This document shows positions 21,451 through 33,005 of a stretch of DNA of 64,000 bases, in pieces. The number at the start of each line of letters is the position of its first letter. The first letter of the stretch is position 1. The position numbers were made by a program, and so were the translations under genes. Location: positions 18,285,515-18,349,514 of the forward strand of contig OY997591.1 of NCBI GenBank assembly GCA_963921825.1, given 5' to 3'. The stretch comes from Erodium maritimum. Lineage: Eukaryota > Streptophyta > Magnoliopsida > Geraniales > Geraniaceae. The notes below the pieces were generated by a model. It was not told the DNA's origin, did no database searches, and worked only from the letters and a program-made list of their open reading frames with translations.

Positions 21451-21990
21451 GTTTGTCAATGGCCTCTTGTTAGGATGTGGGTTCATCTTGATCCACAACT
21501 ATCACGACATTATTCTCCGAAGTGAGAAACTCATATCTCATAGGGGGTTGACGAGTCCTATCAGACCTTCTTCGTACTTGTGGTACAACTTCAGGTACTA
21601 CATTCTCTCGTTCATGTACATGAGTAACCATTTTAGGCACAATGCTACTTTGTGGGTCTGTAACTTCTCTAAGTTCAACACTCCTCCCACTATTTCCTTT
21701 GGAAATAAACTCTCTTTCCAAAAGGACCTCATTCTGAGCAACAAACACTTTGTTCTCCGTAGCGTTGTAGAAGTCATATCCTTTGGTTTCCTTAGGATAT
21801 CCTACAAATAGGAACTTCTCTGATTTGGGGCTAACTTATTCGTCATCAGACGCTTCACATAAGTTACATATCCTCATATCTTTAGAAAAGACAAGCCAAG
21901 AACCTTTCATGTCCACATCTCACATGATGTCTTATCTACTACCTTTGATGGTACTATATTCAAGACGAATGTAGCAGTTTCCAGAGCATA
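21451..21990 (-). pseudogene. Copia linker between integrase and reverse transcriptase
   Basis: A minus-strand ORF (21470-21748) contains VRRRSDRTRQPPMRYEFL, the RRS-R--QPP-R motif typically found between integrase and reverse transcriptase in copia pol. Neighbouring sequence carries integrase C-terminal remnants with stops. Confidence 0.7.
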
Positions 21991-22065
21991 TCCCCAAAAT
22001 GAGATTGGGATATCAGTGTTGCTCATCATCGACCGAACTATATCCAATAGAGTTCGATTCCTCCT

Positions 22066-22383
22066 TTAAAAAAACTCATTCCATTGCGGTGTTCCTGGAG
22101 GAGTTAGTTGAGAAATGATCCCACAATCTTTCAGATGATCTACAAATTCTTGGCTCAAATATTCACCACTTCGATCAAATCGTAGTGCCTTAACATTTTG
22201 GCCAAGTTGACTTTGTACTTCATTCTTGAAATTTTTGAACCTTTCAAAAATTTCAGATTTATGTTTCATTAGATAGACATAGTCATATCTGCTGAAACTA
22301 ACTGCGAATATTATGAAGTACCGAAATCCTCCTCTAGCAGTTGTACTTAAAGGACCACATAGATCCGAATATATAATTCCCAA
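22066..22383 (-). pseudogene. Copia integrase core fragment
   Basis: 105 codons: IYSDLCGPLSTTARGG (first catalytic Asp), YFIIFAVSFSRYDYVYLMKH and LRFDRSGEYLSQEF (second catalytic Asp) followed by TPPGTPQWN. The third acidic residue of the D,D35E triad is expected in the following, frame-broken part. No intact integrase can be made. Confidence 0.85.
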
Positions 22384-22901
22384 TAAGCCACTAGCTCTCT
22401 CACCAATTCCAAAAAAGTGTCTTTGTCATCTTGCCCATTTAAACAAGATTCGCATATTTCAAATGATTCATAAAAAGAATCCAAAAATCCATTGAATTTG
22501 ATTTTTGATATGTGTTTCTCATTTATATGACTCAAGCGACAGTGCCACAGGAATGTAAGGTTTGTCTCATCAGACTTAAACCCTTTTGTATCAGTGTTAT
22601 AGAGGGACTTCTCATTATAGTCTTTTATGTTCAAAACATAAAGACCTCTAAGTCGAGAAGTAGCTGCATAATGAACGTTATCATGAGAAAGACTAAACTT
22701 ACTATTCTCAATAGAAAGCTTATATCCTTCTTTGTCCAAACACGAAATGGAGATAATACTTCTACAAAACGTAGGTACATGATAACATTGTTCAAAATGC
22801 AAAACAAGCCCACTAGGCAAGGTCAAATCGTATGTCCCCACAACTAAGGCAATGACTCCATATTCATCCCTAAATCGTAGGTCCACCTCGCCTTCCTTCA
22901 A
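22347..22901 (-). pseudogene. Copia GAG-pre-integrase region
   Basis: A 184-codon ORF including RGLYVLNIKD, LWHCRLSHINEKHISKI and GFLDSFYESFEICESCLNGQ. This is the HHCC zinc-binding N-terminal domain (LWH-RLGH ... C--C) of copia integrase. Spacing is normal up to the last Cys pair. Confidence 0.8.
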
Positions 22902-23222
22902 TGCCTTCCTACTTCTGAGTTCCTACAGATTAGTGCAAATGTGGGATTCGGATCCGATATCAAATATCCAAGAACCAAAAGTAGATGCATTGAATTCTAT
23001 AACATGTATACCTGAAGAGCTGGGTACATAACCCTTTTTTTTCTTCAGATCATCTGTATATTTCTTGCAGTTTCTCTTCCAGTGACCAACCTCATTGCCA
23101 TAATGGAAAACTGAGTCTTTTTGGGTTGGGAATTGAGTGTACTCGGGTCTTGGCTTTGATGTGGGCCTTAAACCCATAGGTGCCACATGACCTTTCCTTT
23201 TCCTACCCCCTTCTTTTTGCAC
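22902..23222 (-). pseudogene. Copia nucleocapsid knuckle and protease start
   Basis: FHYGNEVGHWKRNCKKY is a CCHC zinc knuckle in which the first two Cys are lost. It is followed by GSWIFDIGSESHICTNL, the copia aspartic protease motif with DTG changed to DIG. Both changes would disable function. Confidence 0.8.
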
Positions 23223-23230
23223 TCGGTTCT

Positions 23231-23677
23231 TTAATTAACCATCAAAACACCCTTGGCATTACCTTGAATGCTCTTCTCAACAGTTTGAAGCATCCCATGC
23301 AACTCTGAGATGGTCTTTACCATATTGTGCATATAGAAGTTCATAATGAAACCATGAAATTCATTAGGAAGTGACTGGAGAAGAATATCTTTAGCCATCT
23401 CCAGTTCAATCTTGAAACCGAGTCTTTCAAGATGCTCTAGACAACCCTTTATCTCGAGCACACGAGGGCCAACACTCTTCCCAACGCACATCTTGCATGA
23501 CATGAGCTTCTTGGCAGTATTGAAACTTTCAATCTTGGCCTTCTCTTGGAACATTTCCTTGAGTTGCTCCATCATTTCATATGCACTCTCCTCCATCAAT
23601 TGCTTCTGGAGATCAGTCTCCATGCAACCAAGCATTATACAAGTGACATATATCGATTCGTTGTAAATTATGGTCAA
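23231..23677 (-). pseudogene. Copia gag (UBN2-type capsid) fragment
   Basis: 148 codons with gag capsid features: MEESAYEMMEQLKEMFQEKA, ESFNTAKKLMSCKM and ILLQSLPNEFHGFIMNFYMH. The gag start lies upstream (about 23680-23830) in a frame-broken stretch. Confidence 0.75.
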
Positions 23678-24116
23678 ACCATCTCTAATGGATTTCGAAG
23701 CATTTGAAGCTGGTTCTTCAGGAAATGGCTTTCATGCCTGAGAACAATTCTCAGGTTTTTGGCCCAATCAAGAAAATTTGTCCCATTGAGCTTATCCTTC
23801 TTAAGGATCGATCGTATCGATAAACTATGTGAATTGTTTGAATATGTGATCTACAACATAAAACAATCAACCCTTAGTTGTATCTTAAAGATACATTAAA
23901 AACCAAGATCCATATTTGATTCCACTTAGAGTAAGCTTTGGCTTATCGCCCCAAACGAAACTAATTAGGTATGTAACTCTTTACCAATTGCATCACTATG
24001 CAACTCTTGGATAGAATAAACACATCATATGTGTTGGCACAAATTCTATCTGATGCCCTAGGTCCAAAACCGTTTTGATAACCTAGTTAAGTTCAACCAT
24101 ATCCAGATATGCAACT

Positions 24117-24393
24117 CAGACAACTATGTGCACCATGCTTTGGCATAACCTACACATAGCAATCTAAAGTTCACTCCATTTTATCAAACTTAAACGACCA
24201 TGTGCAGCACGGTTTAACATAACCTACACATAGAAATTTAAAGTTTGATCCATCTAACTTAGACAATTGTGTGCACCACGCTTTGGCGTAACCTACACAC
24301 AACGATCCAAGGTTCGATCCATCCTATCTAACTTTAGATAGCTATGTGCACCACACTTTGGCATAACCTACACATAGTGATCTAAGGTTCGAT
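24117..24393 (-). repeat. Four tandem hairpin repeats in the copia leader
   Basis: Four units of about 70-75 bp, each of the form ctatgtgcacc-atgctttggcat-aacctacacatag. Outer (ctatgtg/cacatag) and inner (atgc/gcat) arms pair. In unit 3 both arms change together (ttgtgtg/cacacaa and acgc/gcgt). They lie between gag and the primer-binding site, in the 5' leader of the copia RNA. Confidence 0.75.
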
Positions 24394-25171
24394 AGGTGTT
24401 TAATATATGGAAGGCATCTCACCGACTTAATATTTAGTTCAGGGTTGATTTCATTTTATTGAATCGCATACAAACAGCCTAAGCATGTTACTATCATACA
24501 AGTCATGCAAATCATACATATGAAAAATAAACGTGTCATAGCATAGCCCATTACGAACTTGATCTATATAGGCCCATATGAAGACCAAAAGTCAATCCTA
24601 GGGGTAAACACAAAAGAAAAGCCTTCAAAGGATTCGCCATCTTGAGCCTTCAAATTGGATCTCCATCTTGGGCCTCCAAGTTCGATTTTCCTCCAAAATC
24701 TTCTTTCTATTAAATTGACCACCTTTGGCTCTTGTTACAAAATAAAAATTTCTATTCTAACTTTTACAATAAAATAAACGACACGCAGGTCGTAACTCAA
24801 AATAAATTACATCCAATAAACGACACGCAGGCCGTATTCAGAAATATTATAACCCATAAATTAACGCAATCACATTGGTCTCAAAAGGGCTATGCTATGC
24901 ACCATGCAAATTAAAAACACATACAAACCAAAAAAACACATTCGTATAACAATTAAACGTAATTTTAGAATTCGTTCGTAACGAATTTCACAAAATTATA
25001 AACCGCTTTTTTGGTTTTAAACTATATGAATCTTAATTAAATAATCGGAAACTATATTAAAACGATTTCTCAAATCAATATAACATAATTTACGAAAACC
25101 TCCTAATTTATAACAAAATCAACCATACATATATCCATATACATGCATAATCAATTAATCAAATTACAAGA

Positions 25172-25184
25172 GGCTCTGATACCA
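25172..25184 (-). other. Copia primer-binding site (initiator Met tRNA type)
   Basis: On the minus strand TGGTATCAGAGCC follows the LTR end CCCAACA by one base. This is the standard plant copia primer-binding site complementary to the 3' end of initiator tRNA-Met. Confidence 0.9.
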
Positions 25185-25185
25185 C

Positions 25186-25296
25186 TGTTGGGTTTTAACA
25201 AACGTAACGCAGCGGAAAATTAAAATTTTAATCTAAAACCCAAAAGCCGAATCCATGTAATTTGATTAACCGATAAGAAAATAATAGGATCAGTTA
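25186..25296 (-). repeat. Copia 5' LTR, part 1 (primer-binding-site side)
   Basis: Starts TGTTGGG and ends agtta, where the gypsy element begins. It continues after the gypsy at 34759. Confidence 0.85.
25292..25296. repeat. TSD agtta, left of the minus-strand gypsy
   Basis: Matched by agtta at 34754-34758. The uninterrupted site reads ggatcRgttacctcttg, as in the other copia LTR near 9590. Confidence 0.9.
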
Positions 25297-25849
25297 TGTC
25301 ACGCCCCAATTTCAGTAAACCGAACTCGGGACGCGAACGTTTTGAAACAATTAACCATTTTGAAACCCTTTTTATAATTCACTTTAAAATCACCATTTGT
25401 TCAACAAAATAATATTTACATCTCAAAAATAAGTCCCAACAATTGGACAAAAAACGAGGTACACGTCACTAGACTGAAAATAACCCAGAAACCCGCTTCC
25501 AGCTCTTCAAGCTTCAGAAGCTCACCTAGTCCAGCTTGCGAACGGTACCTGTAGGAAAAGCAGCTAGGGGTGAGCGTTCGCTCACCACCACAGATAACAG
25601 ACTGACCATGGCATACTTAGCAGACAAAGCCGGTGACACCAACAACGACTCAAATGACACACACACGACCAAAACTTTCCTCAACCGACTCAACACTCGG
25701 ACACGTGATGTAGACCCCACACAACGATTGACGACCTCCTCCAAAGACACGACTGACAACCACGCAATACCAAGGTCACAAAGGATCGCACACCAAACAA
25801 GATCACAAAGGATCGCATACTAGCTGCTCAGTAACCCAATCTCTGTCTC

Positions 25850-26060
25850 TCGCCCTTTACCGATCCCAGTCAGGCCAGGCGGTCGACCTGTCGCGCAACT
25901 TCTCCCGGTCCCATTCGGGAGGCTAACTCACAACCTCTCCGCTTCACTCGATCCCAATCAGGTGGTTAGCCACACCCGCGCGTCCTTCCCCCGATCCCAG
26001 TCGGGGAGCTAGCCCACAACCTCTCCGCTTCTCCCGATCCCAGTCGAGAGGCTAGCTACA
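25850..26060 (-). repeat. Hairpin array in the gypsy 3' LTR
   Basis: Five units centred on cgatcccagtcg or a close variant, with paired flanks. Counterpart of the arrays at 32400-32605, 44205-44400 and (inverted) 20237-20440. Confidence 0.7.
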
Positions 26061-26144
26061 CCACACAACCTCCACCATCATCAAGTAACCAATCACAATC
26101 ACAAACAAAGTTCAACAGACAGTAACGACACCAGTCCCAAACTC

Positions 26145-26455
26145 CACATGCACTCAAGGCCACCAAGACACCAACAACAAAATACGGGTTCAACAACCCT
26201 ACGGGCCCTCATGGCCACCCAAGACACCAACGGTAAAGTACGGGTTCACAACCCCACGACACTCGCGGCCACCCAAAATACCAACAATAATAACACGGGC
26301 TCTCATGGCCACCCAAACTCAACAATAATAACACGGGCCCTCATGGCCACCCAACTCAACAATAATAACACGGGCTCTCATGGCCACCCAAACTCAACAA
26401 GAATAACACGGACTCTCATGGCCACCCAACTCAACAATAATAATAAAAAACCTCC
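26145..26455 (-). repeat. GGCCACCC-type tandem repeats in the gypsy LTR
   Basis: About eight units of the form acacgggctctcatggccac-ccaaactcaacaataata. Counterpart of 32700-33005. Confidence 0.75.
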
Positions 26456-27007
26456 AGGCATGGTCATATGCCTCCATTAATTCTAATCTCGCTAAGTTCA
26501 CTGTTCCTACGACACCACTAAGTGTCACATGCTTTTCTAATCATTGCTACGTTCCCGTATCATGCCTTTCAAATATTTGATAACCTAAATAACCCATGAC
26601 ACCCCGGTGTCACATGCAATTCTACAGTTAACATTCCCTAGTCAGGGCTGAGATCCGGCTACTTTTCCCTACCTCGTATAAGTCCTCCAAAAGTGCCCAA
26701 TTAAGCCTCGGCGCGATCGCAGTCACTCGCCTAGTTTCCCTTTGCCTCGGTCCGCAGCACGATCTAAGAGAACACAAATTTAAGGCACTTTTAAACTAGT
26801 ATGAATAAACCGAAATTCAATAAACTTAACGCCCAAACGTAACCCCGACAATGTCGATCACTCCCAAACTTCCCAATTACTCGACATTTTCGATAAAGGA
26901 CCCGTAAAGGCCCGATTCGCCCGACATGGCGAATCTGCCCGGGTTTTTTAAATGTCCTTCCGGGGCTCCAAAAATTCCCGTTTTCGTTTCTACGGTCTTA
27001 GAATAAT

Positions 27008-28027
27008 TCAAGGATACCAATGCACTTGACCCCCAATCAGCACGTCGTCTCGCAACACGTCGTCTCTACAGTTAACCGGCACGAACAGCCCCCCACGGTA
27101 CCGTAACCCCCAATCAGCACTGTCCTCCCAGCCTACCACCTCGTCACCCCTGACGACTCTCTCTCGGATCTCTGATGCCTCGACGTCGTCCGACTGCGCC
27201 TCCAACACTCGGGCAAGCAGTGAGGCCTGAGCCACAAATGAGCACATGGCCGTGTCACCAGTAACCTCCTCTAGCTCAAGCCCGAACGCGCTCAGCTCCC
27301 CCATCATGCCCCACTCTCGGACTGATATACTGGCGAGGCTCGGAACCGACTTCCTACTCAAGGCGTCGGCGACCACGTTCGCCTTACTCGGATGGTAGTG
27401 TAGCTCGAAGTCGTACTCCTCGAGTAGCTCCATCCACCACCGCTGGCGCATGTTCAGGTCTCGCTGGGAAAATATGTACTTGAGGCTCTTATGATCCGAG
27501 AACACCTGAAACCCCTCGCCATAAAGATAATATCGCCAGCCCTTGAGCGCGAACACGACTGCCGCTAGCTCCAATTCATGGGTAGGATAGTTGCGCTCGT
27601 GCGTCTTCAACTGCCTAGAGCCATAAGCCACAACTCTGCCCAACTGCATCAGTACGCAACCCAGTCCCTCTCCGGACGCATCACAGTAGACATCATACCC
27701 GATCCCACGCTCTGGCACTACTAACACTGGAGCGGTAGTCAGACGAGTCTTCAACTCCGTGAACGCACGCTTACAGTCCTCTGTCCACACAAATCCTACT
27801 CCCTTGCGCGTCAGCAGAGTCATCGGCGCGGCTAGTCGCGCAAAGTCCTGGACGAATCGCCGATAATAGCATGCCAACCCCAGAAAGCTGCGGATCTCGA
27901 AGACACTCGTGGGTCGTGCCCACTTCGAGACCGCGTCGATCTTCGACGGATCGACCAGTATGCCGTCACGGGACACGATGTGACCGAGGAATTTCACCTC
28001 AGCGAGCCAGAACTCGCACTTCTCCAA
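27008..28027 (-). pseudogene. Gypsy pol: end of reverse transcriptase and RNase H
   Basis: A 339-codon ORF. It starts within the reverse transcriptase thumb ([39 protein letters not shown]) and continues into RNase H ([73 protein letters not shown]). Asp, Glu and Asp catalytic residues are present. The last residues (GGQVHWYP) are created by the deletion junction into the LTR at 27030; integrase is missing. Confidence 0.9.
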
Positions 28028-28081
28028 GTTGGCATATAGCTGATGCTCGCGCAGTAGCTTCAGAACAGTCCTCAGATGTAC

Positions 28082-28816
28082 CTCGTGTGCTGCCTCGCTC
28101 TACGAATAAATCAGGATGTCGTCTACGAACACCACCACAAACTTATCTAAGTACGGCCGAAAGATACTGTTCATCAGTTTCATGAACGCTGCAGGTGCGT
28201 TCGTCAGTCCGAATGACATCACCAGGAACTCGTAGTGCCCATAGCGGGTCCGGAATGCAGTCTTTGCGACGTCCCCCTCATGGACTCGCAACTGATAATA
28301 ACCGGATCACAGATCGATCTTCGAGAAGCATGTCGACCCTCTCAGCTGATCGAACAAGTCATCGATCCTCGGCATCGGGTATCGGTTCTTCACCGTAACC
28401 CGGTTCAGTTTTCGGTAATCTATACACATCTGTAGCTCTCCACTCTTCTTCTTCACGAAGAGTGCTGGTGCTCCCCACGGTGATACACTCGGACGGATAA
28501 ATCCCTTCTGCTGAAGCTCCTCTAGCTGACGCTTCAGCTCAGTCAACTCTGTCGGCGCAAACCTGTAAGGCGCCATCGATATCGCCGCCGTTCCCGGCAC
28601 TAGGTCAATCCCGAACTCCACCTCACGAACCGGTGGCAACTCGCTCAACTCCTCAGGAAAGACCTCGGGGAACTCGCATACCACTCGCGGTAACTCACGG
28701 CTCTGCACAGCCGATACTTCCTCATCTGCGGACAACGCCGACAGGAGGACCCCGCTCTTACTACCCAGCACACAGGTCACCTTCGTACTGCCCACTGACA
28801 CTGTCACTCGTCGCAT
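28082..28816 (-). pseudogene. Gypsy pol: reverse transcriptase with two stops
   Basis: The segment 28816-28307 covers the linker and fingers ([55 protein letters not shown]). A TGA at about 28306-28304 interrupts KIDL-SGYYQL where the plus-strand relative has CGA (Arg), a typical C-to-T change. The following ORF (28291-28100) has the catalytic FVDDILIYS and then a second stop. Apart from these stops the frame is continuous with the RNase H ORF. Confidence 0.9.
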
Positions 28817-29179
28817 TTAGCAATCGATGTTGGCTCGGTACTTTGCCAACCAATCCATTCCCAAGATCACATCAAAGGTCGTCATTCCCAGCACGAGAAG
28901 ATCACCAGGGCAAGGACAGTCTGTGACTCTAATCTCGCAGGCACGACATACCCTAGTCAACGATACACCACCCCCAACTGGGGTGTCCAGGCATAGGGGT
29001 GGACTCAACGGCTCTAAGCTCAACCCCAACCTCTCAGCACAACCCAACGAAATAAAAGAGTGCGACGCCCCGGTATCAAATAAGAATAACGCCCATAAAT
29101 GATACAATAAACACGTACCCTGGATGGTCTCGCGGTACGTGCTAGATCCTGGGGCTCTGGAGTCGGTGACTGCATACAC
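28817..29179 (-). pseudogene. Gypsy aspartic protease
   Basis: A 120-codon ORF with LFLFDTGASHSFISLGCAE, the retroviral-type protease active site DTGA, then LCLDTPVGGGVSLTRVCR and VILGMDWLAKYRANIDC, the typical gypsy protease end. It lies between gag and reverse transcriptase. A stop (TAG) separates it from the pol ORF. Confidence 0.9.
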
Positions 29180-29239
29180 TCTCCCCTGCGAGGCCTGCTG
29201 CCTCTGACCCGGCGCACTGGCTGCTGAATACCCATGACT

Positions 29240-30579
29240 CTACTGTTGTCTCGGAATCGGTGCGCTCGTAGAAGGCTGTGACAGCCTCGACTGCTGACTC
29301 TGACGAGGACGACCCCTGGGCGACTGTACTGTACGCGACTGCTGTGGTCGCTGCGCTGACGTTGCCCTCGACGGCTCACGGCACCACGCAATGGTGTGCC
29401 CAACCCGGCCGCATCGGAAACAGCCGATCTCGTCGGCTCTCGACTTCGTGCCTTGGCTCGTCCAGCTGGTCGCTGGCAGCGTCGTGGGCTCTCCTCCCAT
29501 CGGACACTCGCGACGGAAGTGGCCTCGCTGCCCGCAGGTAAAGCACGTCGGCGCCCTCTCTGACGCGACTAGCCCAACTGATGCCACTGACCCCCGCTGT
29601 CTCGCTCCACCCTGATGAGTCGGTGGTCGGAAGAACCCCGTGGTCCTCTGCCTCCTCGGGTCTCGTGACTCGGACGGCCCTGCAAAGCTGGTCGGCCGCT
29701 GTCGGACCTCACGGGTTCTGGCCGCATCCCGAACGCCCTGCTCCACTGTCGCCGCAGTGTCCACGAGATCTGTATACTTCCGCAGCCTCAAGGCGAGGAC
29801 CTTATCCCGAATCACCGGTCTCAGTCCCCCCTCGAACCGCAGGCATCTGGTCATCACCATCTCCGGCGCGAATCTGGTCAAGGCCGTGAATCTGGCCTCG
29901 TATTCCGCCACTGTCATCCCCCACTGCTCCAGGTCTAGAAACTGCCGATGTCGCTCCAACCGAGCCGACTCGGGAAAGTACTGTGCCAGAAACACCTCGT
30001 GGAAGATGTCGTAGTCGTGCCCGACAATGTCCTTCACACGCCCCCACCAGTGGTAGGCGCTGTCTCTCAGCTGGTGAGCTGCGAAGGACACTCTGCGGCG
30101 GCCATCTTCGATACATGAAGTATCCAGGTCCTGCGTGACCTGCTCTAGCCACCTCTCGGCTAGGTCGGGGTTCGGCTCCCCAACGAAGATGGGTATCCCT
30201 AGCTTCAGGAAGTCTAGTAGGGTCCAGGTTGTGTGATCCTCTGCCTGACTGGGCGTCACTGGGACCGCGGCTGCCTTTGGAGCTGGTGAAGCCGACTCTC
30301 GGCTGGCGATGACCGCCACCAAACTCTGGACTGTCCTGGTTAGCTCATCCAGGCAGTCACAACGGGAGGGTCCGCGACCAGCGGAACACTAGGTGTGCCT
30401 GTAGACGATCCCGCGTCGCTTCTCCTGTCTTCTCCGACAGGAGTGCCCTGCGCCTCCGCGTACTCGGCGGGCTTAACGGTTGGCACCCTTCCCGGTGTCC
30501 CCGCTGACCGTCCCTGCCGGCCTCGCGTGGGCGCCCGACCCCGTGTTCCCGCTGCTCGTCCTCGTCTACCGCGAGCCAT
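29240..30579 (-). pseudogene. Gypsy gag with two zinc knuckles, one frameshift
   Basis: The N-terminus starts at ATG 30579 (Arg/Gly-rich MARGRRGRAAGTRGRA) and shifts frame near 30340-30360 into a 360-codon ORF. That ORF contains a retrotransposon gag capsid domain (WLEQVTQDLDTSCIEDGRRR, SAYHWWGRVKDIV, FLAQYFPESARLERHRQFL) and two CCHC knuckles, CFTCGQRGHFRREC and CFRCGRVGHTIAWC. One frameshift is the only obvious damage. Confidence 0.9.
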
Positions 30580-30849
30580 AAGTCAGTACCCTCTGCACGG
30601 ACACACGCAAACGTTCAGTTTGCGAACTCAATAAAGACAACAAGCTCAACCACACTGACGTTCACACGGTCTACGTTTACTCTAGCGTGCTTATCACTAA
30701 TACGTCACACCGCTCACGCTATTAATACTTTAAATATTAGTATTAGTAAGAGAAACCTCAAAGAGACCGCACCAACGTGCACCAAAACACGCGATGACGA
30801 ACCTACCCACACAACAAAACAACAACAACCTAAAAAAAATTGAAAGCGG

Positions 30850-31185
30850 CTCACTGGACCAGGCCGGCACACGACCCGGGCCGTGCCACCCTCCGGGCCG
30901 GTAACCAGGCCAGGACGTGCCCCATACCGGGCCGTCACCCTGACCATGCCGTGCCCCCTACCGGGCCGGCACAAGGACCGTGCCGTGCCCCTCACCGGGT
31001 CGGCACCCAAGTCGTGCCAGGCCCCTTACCGGGCCGGCGTCCAAACCGTGCCGGGCCCCTTACCGGACCTGCGTCCAAACCGTGCCGTACCACTTTCCGG
31101 GCCGGCACCCAAACCGTTCCGTCTCACCTACCAGGCCGGTACTCAGTCCTGCCCATTTCACCTTCCGGGCCAAACCAGTGACCCC
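30850..31185 (-). repeat. GC-rich tandem repeats in the gypsy leader
   Basis: Seven to eight units of roughly 40 bp built on accgtgccgtgccccttacc followed by gggccggcacccaa. They lie between gag and the primer-binding site. GCCGGC palindromes recur in each unit. Confidence 0.75.
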
Positions 31186-31364
31186 GATTTCGTAGCGGTG
31201 ATAATTTCGCACTACTTACACCCGCTATGTCTACCCTAGGTTATTCGTAACTTTCCCGGCTAATAGCGACCCGTACATTAGTACGTCGTAGAGAAACGAC
31301 CACCAAACACATAACACAAGTACGGCAACTCAAGACCGACCTCAAACACAAGCCAACACGGCCG

Positions 31365-31490
31365 AGCAATAACAATACACGCCCACCGGACCAACCAAAG
31401 TCATACACGCCCACCGGGCCAACCAAAATCACACACGCCCACCGGGCCAACCAAACCCAAAACACGCCCACAGGGCCAACCAATTTTAAA
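31365..31490 (-). repeat. Four tandem units of about 30 bp in the gypsy leader
   Basis: Units of the form cacgcccaccgggccaacca plus about ten variable bases, in the leader upstream of gag. Confidence 0.75.
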
Positions 31491-31830
31491 ACTTTTTCCA
31501 CTCCATTAGAAGCCTCATTTCTTGACATCAGGTAGTTACAACCCGGTCTAGGCGTCCCCGAACTACATTGTAGCCACTTGACATCAACACCGTCACGCTC
31601 GACCACAGGAGCGCTCCTGAGTCGAGTCGCGACAGTTTAAAAACGTTTCACGCAGCAACACACAAACACTGTGCCAGTAACCCCGTACTGCACACGCACA
31701 TAACAAAAGCAGGACTCAAATCTTAACGGGTCTACACACGAGTTCCGACTTGCGTACCCAACGCACGAAGGGACCTTACTGACTCGACTCTCCCACCTAA
31801 TTGACGTGCAGTCCGAGGTGTGAAACCTCG

Positions 31831-31843
31831 AGCTCTGATACCA
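31831..31843 (-). other. Gypsy primer-binding site
   Basis: Minus-strand TGGTATCAGAGCT begins three bases after the 5' LTR end CGTGACA. It is complementary to an initiator Met-type tRNA 3' end. Confidence 0.85.
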
Positions 31844-32399
31844 AGCTGTCACGCCCCAATTTCAGTAAACCGAACTCGGGACGCGAACGTTTTGAAACAA
31901 TAAACCATTTTGAAACCCTTTATATAATTCACTTTAAAATCACCATTTGTTCAACAAAATAATATTTACATCTCAAAAATAAGTCCCAACAATTGGACAA
32001 AAAACGAGGTACACGTCACTAGACTCAAAATAACCCAGAAACCCGCTTCCAGCTCTTCAAGCTTCAGAAGCTCACCTAGTCCAGCCTGCGAACGGTACCT
32101 GTAGGAAAAGCAGCTAGGGGTGAGCGTTCGCTCACCACCACAGATAACAGACTGACCATGGCATACTTAGCAGACAAAGCCGGTGACACCAACAACGACT
32201 CAAATGACACACACACGACCAAAACTTTCCTCAACCGACTCAACACTCGGACACGTGATGTAGACCCCACACAACGATTGACGACCTCCTCCAAAGACAC
32301 GACTGACAACCACGCAATACCAAGATCACAAAGGATCGCACACCAAACAAGATCACAAAGGATCGCATACCAGCTGCTCAGTAACCCTATCTCTGTCTC

Positions 32400-32605
32400 T
32401 CGCCCTTTACCGATCCCAGTCAGGCCAGGCGGTCGACCTGTCGCGCAACTTCTCCCGATCCCAGTCGGGAGGCTAACCCACAACCTCTCCGCTTCACCCG
32501 ATCCCAATTAGGTGGTTAGCCACACCCGCGCGTCCTTCCCCCGATCCCAGTCGGGGAGCTAGCCCACAACCTCTCCGCTTCTCCCGATCCCAGTCGAGAG
32601 GCTAG
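32400..32605 (-). repeat. Hairpin array in the gypsy 5' LTR
   Basis: Five units including CTCCCGA-tcccag-TCGGGAG and CCCCGA-tcccag-TCGGGG, one decayed unit (cacccgatcccaattaggtg) and one with a single mismatch. Confidence 0.75.
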
Positions 32606-32699
32606 CTACACCACACAACCTCTACCATCATCAAGTAACCAATCACAATCACAAACAAAGTTCAACAGACAGTAACGACACCAGTCCCAAACTCCACAG

Positions 32700-33005
32700 G
32701 CACTCAAGGCCACCAAGACACCAACAACAAAACACGGGTTCAACAACCCTACGGGCCCTCATGGCCACCCAAGACACCAACGGTAAAGTACGGGTTCAAA
32801 ACCCCACGGCACTCGCGGCCACCCAAAATACCAATAATAATAACACGGGCTCTCATGGCCACCCAAACTCAACAATAATAACACGGGCCCTCATGGCCAC
32901 CCAACTCAACAATAATAACACGGGCTCTCATGGCCACCCAAACTCAATAATAATAACACGGGCTCTCATGGCCACCCAACTCAACAATAATAACAAACAA
33001 CCTTC
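32700..33005 (-). repeat. GGCCACCC-type tandem repeats in the gypsy 5' LTR
   Basis: About eight units of roughly 35-40 bp ending in tcatggccacccaa. Nearly identical to 26145-26455. Confidence 0.75.

Larger units (their letters stand above)
25297..27030 (-). repeat. Gypsy 3' LTR, lacking its U3 half
   Basis: Co-linear with 31847-33580 at equal length (1734 bp). At 27030/27031 it joins pol sequence (ccccaatcagcacg) instead of the remaining 1173 bp of the LTR. Confidence 0.85.

Noticed and set aside
24117..24393. Possible CRISPR-like array (regular repeats)
   Set aside because: Only four diverged ~70-bp units without distinct spacers, in a plant retrotransposon leader.
29278..30014. Plus-strand ORFs of 87-124 codons
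   Set aside because: Antisense shadows of the minus-strand gag.
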